Positions 59,571 to 64,000 of a stretch of 64,000 bases of DNA are shown here, one piece after another (positions within the stretch are counted from its first letter, which is position 1; the number at the start of each line of letters is the position of its first letter). The stretch comes from Malania oleifera (lineage: Eukaryota > Streptophyta > Magnoliopsida > Santalales > Ximeniaceae). The stretch covers positions 15,407,936-15,471,935 of the forward strand of contig NC_080422.1 of NCBI RefSeq assembly GCF_029873635.1, written 5' to 3'. Under the pieces are notes generated by a model. It had not been told where the DNA came from. It searched no databases and saw only the letters and a program-made list of their open reading frames with translations. The translations under genes were made by a program, and so were the position numbers.

Positions 59571-59723
59571 CTTAAACTAGGGATGAACTTCAACTCAAAT
59601 CCACCAACGATCCACTCCAGCAGATATGCAGAGAACTTCTCCAAGAGCGTCATGGTGGCTTCAGATCATCGAACCAGCGTAAATCCGACCCGAGATCGTA
59701 TATATAAGATAGGAGGGATATAA

Positions 59724-59728
<5 letters not shown>

Positions 59729-59781
<53 letters not shown>
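59729..59781. repeat. (AG)26 microsatellite in the LTR leader
   Basis: CT-rich on the element strand, between TATA box and splice donor. Confidence 0.95.
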
Positions 59782-59785
<4 letters not shown>

Positions 59786-59824
59786 TGTTTGCGCAAGAAT
59801 TTGGCCCAAAATGAGGTTTTTACC

Positions 59825-59832
59825 CATTTATA
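59825..59832 (-). promoter_or_regulatory. TATA box of solo LTR 58051-60086
   Basis: TATAAATG on the minus strand, next to the palindrome array. Confidence 0.55.
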
Positions 59833-59840
59833 CACTAGTC

Positions 59841-60008
59841 TTCGTCGACGAGCCACGTCACCTCATCGACAAGGTCAAGAAGGAACTTCGTCGACGAGTG
59901 CTCCCCTTCGTTGATGAAATTTAGAGCTGTACAAAATGGCATCTCGGTATTTTCTCGTCGACGAGATGCACCCTCGTCGACGAGCTCTATATACAACGTC
60001 ATCGACAA
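59841..60008 (-). promoter_or_regulatory. GTCGAC-core palindrome array in U3
   Basis: Four exact copies of TCGTCGACGA (59842-59851, 59888-59897, 59955-59964, 59974-59983) plus variants in 168 bases, directly upstream of the TATA box. The densest array in the window. Confidence 0.7.
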
Positions 60009-60086
60009 AGCCTGCTGTCCCCCTTTTAAATTTTCCATTTTCCTCTCTCTTAATATTTAGATACCATTATTTTTTGAGTCATTACA

Positions 60087-61971
60087 GATGTGGTGTTCAA
60101 TGAGGAAGTCATGTTGAAGGAGAATGCTGATAAGAAGATGGAGTCTGATTCAATGGGAGTACCTATTCAAGTGGAGCTGGACAGTATTCAGAATTCAGGT
60201 ATGGGTAATACTCAGACTACTTTTTTTGATTTTGTTGCACAGGATACAATGAGATAGGCTACAGTTCCTCAGGTAATTTCTCAAACAGGTGATAGACATA
60301 AGCCTACAAGGCTAACCACCGGCAGAGAAAGGAGGAATGCTAAGCCTCCAGTTAGGTATGGGTTTGAGGACTTAGTTGCATTTGCTCTGATTACTAGTAG
60401 TGGAGATCCTTCTGATTTTCAGGAAGTAGTTCAGAGTTATGAACGAGATAGTTGACTTGGAGCCATGGTTGAAGAGATGGAGTCTCTTCATAAGAATAAC
60501 ACTTGAGTGTTGGTTCAAAAGCCCAAAGACAGGAAGTTGATTAGTTGTAAGTGGGTTTTCAGAAAGAAAGAACCTACTTCAGAATCTGAAGGGATAAAAT
60601 ATAAGGTCAGGTTAGTAGCAAAAGGATACAAATAGGAAAAAGGTATAGATTATAATGAAATCTTTTCTCCAGTTGTTATGCATACTTCTATTAGATCCTT
60701 ATTAGCATTGGTTGCCATGCATGATTTAGATCTGGAACAGATGGATGTAAAGACGGCTTTCCTTCATGGTGAGTTGGAGGAAAATATTTTTATGGAGCAA
60801 TCGGAGGGGTTTGTGGAACAAGGTAAAGAACATCTGGTATGTAAGTTGAATAGATCTCTTTATGGTTTAAAGCAATCCCCTAGGTAATGGTATAAGAGGT
60901 TTGATTCTTATATGTTGAGGATTGGTTATGTTAGAAGTAGTTATGATAGTTGTGTTTACTTTAGATTGCTTAATAGTGGTGTATATGTGATCCTTGTGCT
61001 ATATATGGATGACATGTTGATTGCCTCTAACAGTATTGATGAGTTGAATGTGTTGAAAGTCAGGTTACAAGATGAGTTTGAGATGAAGGATCTGGGTGCA
61101 GCTAAAAAGATCTTTGGAATGGAAATCAGGAGAGACAGAAAATAGAAAAAATTGTGGTTGTCATAGGATAAGTATATTGAGAAGGTGTTGGAAAGGTTTA
61201 ATATGGATAAGGCTAAACCGGTATGTACACCTCTAGCTGCTCATTTTTAGTTGTCTGCTAAACTACGTCCTTCTACTGATGAGGATAAATTGGATATGGC
61301 TAGTGTGCCTTATGCCAATGCAGTAGGGAGTCTGATGTATGCTATGGTATGTAGTAGACCAGGCTTGTCATATGCAATTAGTTTGGTAAGCAAATATATG
61401 GCTAATCCTGGTAGAATGCATTGGAATGCAGTGAAATGGATTTTCAGATATTTGTGTGGCACTTCTGATTATGGCATCTTGTTTGAAAGTACTGATGATT
61501 GTAATGTTCAGTGTTATGTGGACTCCGATTATGCAGGTGATTTGGATAAGAGGAGGTCTACTTTTGGCTTCATTTTTACCATGGATCGTGGTTTCATTAG
61601 TTGGAAGGCTATGTTGCAACCTACTACAACTTTGTCTACTACAGAAGCTAAATACATAGCTTTGGCAGAGGCAGGTAAGGAGGTTTTGTGGTTAACTAGA
61701 CTGATTCAAGAACTTGGTGTTATGCAAGATAGGTTACACGTATTCTGTGATAGTCAGAGTGCAATCCACTTGGCAAGGAATCAGGTCTACCACTCTCGCA
61801 CGAAGAATATTGACGTGCGGTACCTTGCAGTTAGAGGTTGGGTTGAAAGTGGTAAGTTCTAGTTATTGAAGATCCACACAAATGGAAATGCTACAGATAT
61901 GTTCGCGAAGCCTGTTACATTAGCGAAGTTCAAGTGCTGTCTGGACTTAGTTAATGTAGTCTCTTGTTGAT
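60087..61971 (+). pseudogene. Copia reverse transcriptase and RNase H (decayed)
   Basis: RT landmarks in order: KWVFRKKE, KVRLVAKGYK, LEQMDVKTAFLHGELEE, LNRSLYGLKQSPR and the catalytic LYMDDMLIA, then LGAAKKIFGMEI. RNase H follows from 61251 (CYVDSDYAGDLDKRRST, LSTTEAKYIALAEAGKEVLW, VFCDSQSAIHLARN, YHSRTKNIDV) and the ATDMFAKPVT ending near 61890. Stops near 60440, 60505, 60634, 60886, 61143, 61248 and 61860 break it; several replace Gln or Trp codons. Confidence 0.9.
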
Positions 61972-62026
61972 TGTTGATAGAGCATCCAGAGTGTGGGGAT
62001 GGAATGTTGTGCTTGGCTATGATTAA

Positions 62027-62042
62027 AAGCCAAGGTGGAGAT
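62027..62042 (+). other. Polypurine tract, Tork-like Copia
   Basis: CCAAGGTGGAGATT directly before the 3' LTR, typical of Tork/Tnt1-type elements. Confidence 0.75.
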
Positions 62043-62459
62043 TGTTAAAAAATATGTTTTTTTTTTTATTTATCTATTGTGGCTTTTATCACAGCCATTG
62101 GATCGTCTCTAAATCCAACGGTTGTGTGGTGTCATATATATGTTTGTAAGCCATGGGAAAAAGAGAGTATTGCTTGTCATTTTGTGCAAGGAGAGCTAAA
62201 GGGGGCTTTCTTTCTAAGAAGATTTTTTCTTCACTGGTTTGACAAGTGAATGGGTGTATAGGGGATCTGGGATCGGGGAGAGTCTGATCAAATCTTGTAT
62301 TGTCATCGTTTCATAATGGATTTTTCTCCAGGTGCACGCTCTGTAGACATAGGCAATCTTGCCGAACCATATAAAATCTCTCGTCTACTTTTTTTCTGTG
62401 AAAGTTCTTTGTGCTATTTATTTTGTTGATCGGAATATTAAAATCGCTACGCGTCAATA
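62043..62459 (+). repeat. 3' LTR of the Tork-like Copia
   Basis: TGTTAAAAAATATG to GCGTCAATA; about 90 per cent identical to the 5' LTR by eye. The terminal CA reads TA. Confidence 0.9.
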
Positions 62460-62464
62460 GTATC

Positions 62465-63517
62465 GATTCATTTGCTACCTTTGAATTGGATTTGAATACC
62501 GTGCTTCCTGTATTCAAATCCTATATATATTATCATTTATTGCAAGAGGGAAAAAATTCTTTGTCCAAAGTAGCACATAATTATCAACCTATCCTCGTGA
62601 TTCTAATGGTTGTTTGAATCCTTAGTATTTCTTTGATTGGTCTAATGACCAAATTATGTTAATTGATATGAATTTTCTTATGAAAATAAGCCACTTTGTT
62701 AAATTAAAACTTATTAATTCAGCAAATCAAATTGGGAAAATATTGAAAGAAGGGCAATTTTAATTATTGTGCGAAACTACCTCCCACCACTTGGTTTGAA
62801 ACCAAATTTATTTTAGAAGAGAATTGTTTTGAGCTCTTGTAGTGGAAAACTAGTGACTCAATTGTGTAAGCTTAGGTGACTGCTTTCAATTGTGACGGAT
62901 TACTACAATAAGCATTCTGTTGCCCTATTTAATTGTGACCTTAGTGGGAATCTTAATATGGTGCTTGGGTTTCACAATGGACTAAGACATTAGAAAGTAA
63001 ATTATTTAACAAACCATGAATGCTCTTGCTACTTTATTGCTTATTGCATGACTTTATAAGTTAAGATACTTTTTATTCATACAAATGTGTGATTGAATAT
63101 CACAATTTATGCATAATGATTCACATATAGTTACTAAATATAGTTAGTATACATGTTTTTAATTCGTCCATAAACACGGAATTAGTGTAATGAGACTTTA
63201 TTTTTGCCTTTCACGAATGAACCTTAACTATTACAAGCTCGATAGTTGAGAGTTGAGATTGTTGGTGATGACCAAGATGACTTCCCAACTATAGAGCTCT
63301 ACAAGTGCTTACTCCAAAGTTTCTTCATGATCTCTTTGCCACTGAGTTAGGTGTTGAGCTTTCTTGAGTCATGCATCCTTATTCCATTGAAGTTGTGCTT
63401 CCATCTTCCTTTTTTTTTTTCACCCTCTAGATGTTCCTTAACCAGATCTAATGAAAAATTTCATGTACCTCTTGAATAAGAGCCAAACACATATTCACTT
63501 TTCTCCATATTAGATAT
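62465..63517. other. AT-rich intergenic DNA
   Basis: No gene or recognised repeat. Short open frames are not supported by any motif. Confidence 0.5.
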
Positions 63518-64000
63518 TGTTAAGATTAAGGGAAAAATTATATGTTTATTTCACAATTATCAATTACATGGAATAGTAGGTAATTTTATACAAGAAAAAA
63601 AATCTAATTTTGGACTACACTAATTTTAAGGCTAGAATTAGGGTTGTCCCTTGTATCAAGGGATTTACAATCAAGGCCTTGATACAAGGGATTTACAATT
63701 AAGGCTTTTCCTATAATCTCTCTAATTAACAACAACTCACGCCAACACTCCCCCTCAAGTTGGTGCTACATACAACCTTTGTGAGTACATCTGTCAATTG
63801 GTCTTCAGACTTAACAAAAGGAAATCGAATTTTCTTGTTCTCAAGATTTTGTTTGATGAAATGTCAGTCCACCTCCACGTGTTTAGTTCCGTCATGTTGG
63901 ACAAGATTGTGTTAGATATCAATTGTGGTCTTATTATCACAGAACAGGTCCATCTCACAACTTGGGGCAAAACCTATTTCTGTTAGTAGTCTCTTAAGCC
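63518..64000 (-). mobile_element. Partial Copia element: 3' LTR and pol C-terminus
   Basis: On the minus strand a 230-base LTR (63747-63518) begins TGTTGGCGTGAG and ends TCTTAACA, preceded by a purine tract CTTGAGGGGGAG (63759-63748). Upstream, 63763-64000 encodes in broken frames the RNase H end of a Copia Pol. The element continues beyond the window. The LTR contains a tandem duplication with the word ATACAAGGGATTTACAAT at about 63648-63702. Confidence 0.75.
63763..64000 (-). pseudogene. Copia RNase H C-terminus (decayed, runs out of window)
   Basis: Minus-strand wording in shifting frames fits RNase H: a CDN-type segment near 63935, the HDGTKHVEVDxHF-type region near 63880 and the QLTDVLTK-type ending near 63790. 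Only the last third of the domain is present. Confidence 0.6.

Larger units (their letters stand above)
58051..60086 (-). mobile_element. Solo LTR (family A), minus strand, target duplication GATGT
   Basis: On the minus strand it runs TGTAATGACTC (60086) to TCGTTACA (58051), flanked by GATGT at 58046-58050 and 60087-60091. It shows the family A order in reverse: palindrome array (59841-60008), TATA (59825-59832), CT repeat, donor GTAAGACT (59570), minisatellite (58945-59070), conserved block with ACGATACCGTGCTCC near 58826, acceptor (58339), a 63-nt exon-like piece and a second donor GTAAGT (58275). No internal region. Confidence 0.92.
54940..62459 (+). mobile_element. Ty1/Copia retrotransposon, Tork/Tnt1-like, split by a solo LTR
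   Basis: LTRs 54940-55354 and 62043-62459 (about 90 per cent identical by eye) enclose a tRNA-Met primer site, gag, protease, integrase, RT and RNase H, then a purine tract. Flanks ATATC (54935-54939) and GTATC (62460-62464) differ at one base. Without the solo LTR (58051-60086) the length is about 5.5 kb, usual for this group. Several stops, mostly at Gln or Trp positions, make it non-autonomous. Confidence 0.92.

Overview
This window reads as repeat-rich intergenic DNA from a dicot-like plant nuclear genome. It is AT-rich, with plant-type Ty1/Copia and Ty3/Gypsy retrotransposons, a LINE remnant, tRNA-derived SINEs and only one convincing host gene. I cannot name the species. No bacterial or organellar features, CRISPR array or functional tRNA/rRNA gene were seen.

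Layout. 1-3863: the 3' part of an LTR, with a second solo LTR (522-2638, target duplication ATACA) inserted in it. 4467-21089: a large SIRE/Maximus-like Copia element on the minus strand, broken by a solo LTR in its protease region (10176-12530, CTACT) and by another in its gag (13798-18470, CCTTC), which itself holds a third solo LTR (15626-18097, GTGTC). 21090-22207: start of a Tat-like Gypsy element, minus strand. 22971-23378: SINE, minus strand. 24154-26636: an FCS-like zinc finger (FLZ) gene on the plus strand, the only probable functional gene. 29142-31400: 5'-truncated LINE on the minus strand carrying a second SINE copy (30769-31177). 34419-53420: a chromovirus-like Gypsy element (CATGG) split by a nested Tat-like Gypsy (37215-47203, GAAGT). 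54940-62459: a Tork/Tnt1-like Copia (ATATC/GTATC) split by a minus-strand solo LTR (58051-60086, GATGT). 63518-64000: the 3' LTR and pol C-terminus of another minus-strand Copia.

All element reading frames are broken by stops and frameshifts, so none looks autonomous. The stops I checked mostly fit C-to-T or G-to-A change, as expected for old methylated repeats.

Two patterns go beyond routine repeat annotation. First, the large LTRs share one architecture: TATA box, short CT-rich leader, consensus splice donor, an intron-sized stretch of about 1.1-1.3 kb with a minisatellite and a conserved block around GGTACC, a pyrimidine-rich acceptor, and in most a very short exon followed by a second donor. 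Second, three LTR groups from both superfamilies (a Gypsy-like solo-LTR family, the SIRE-like Copia LTR, and the 10176-12530 LTR) carry arrays of palindromes with a GTCGAC core just upstream of their TATA boxes. I read these as promoter-proximal regulatory repeats. Both claims rest on reading by eye and need alignment and transcript data.
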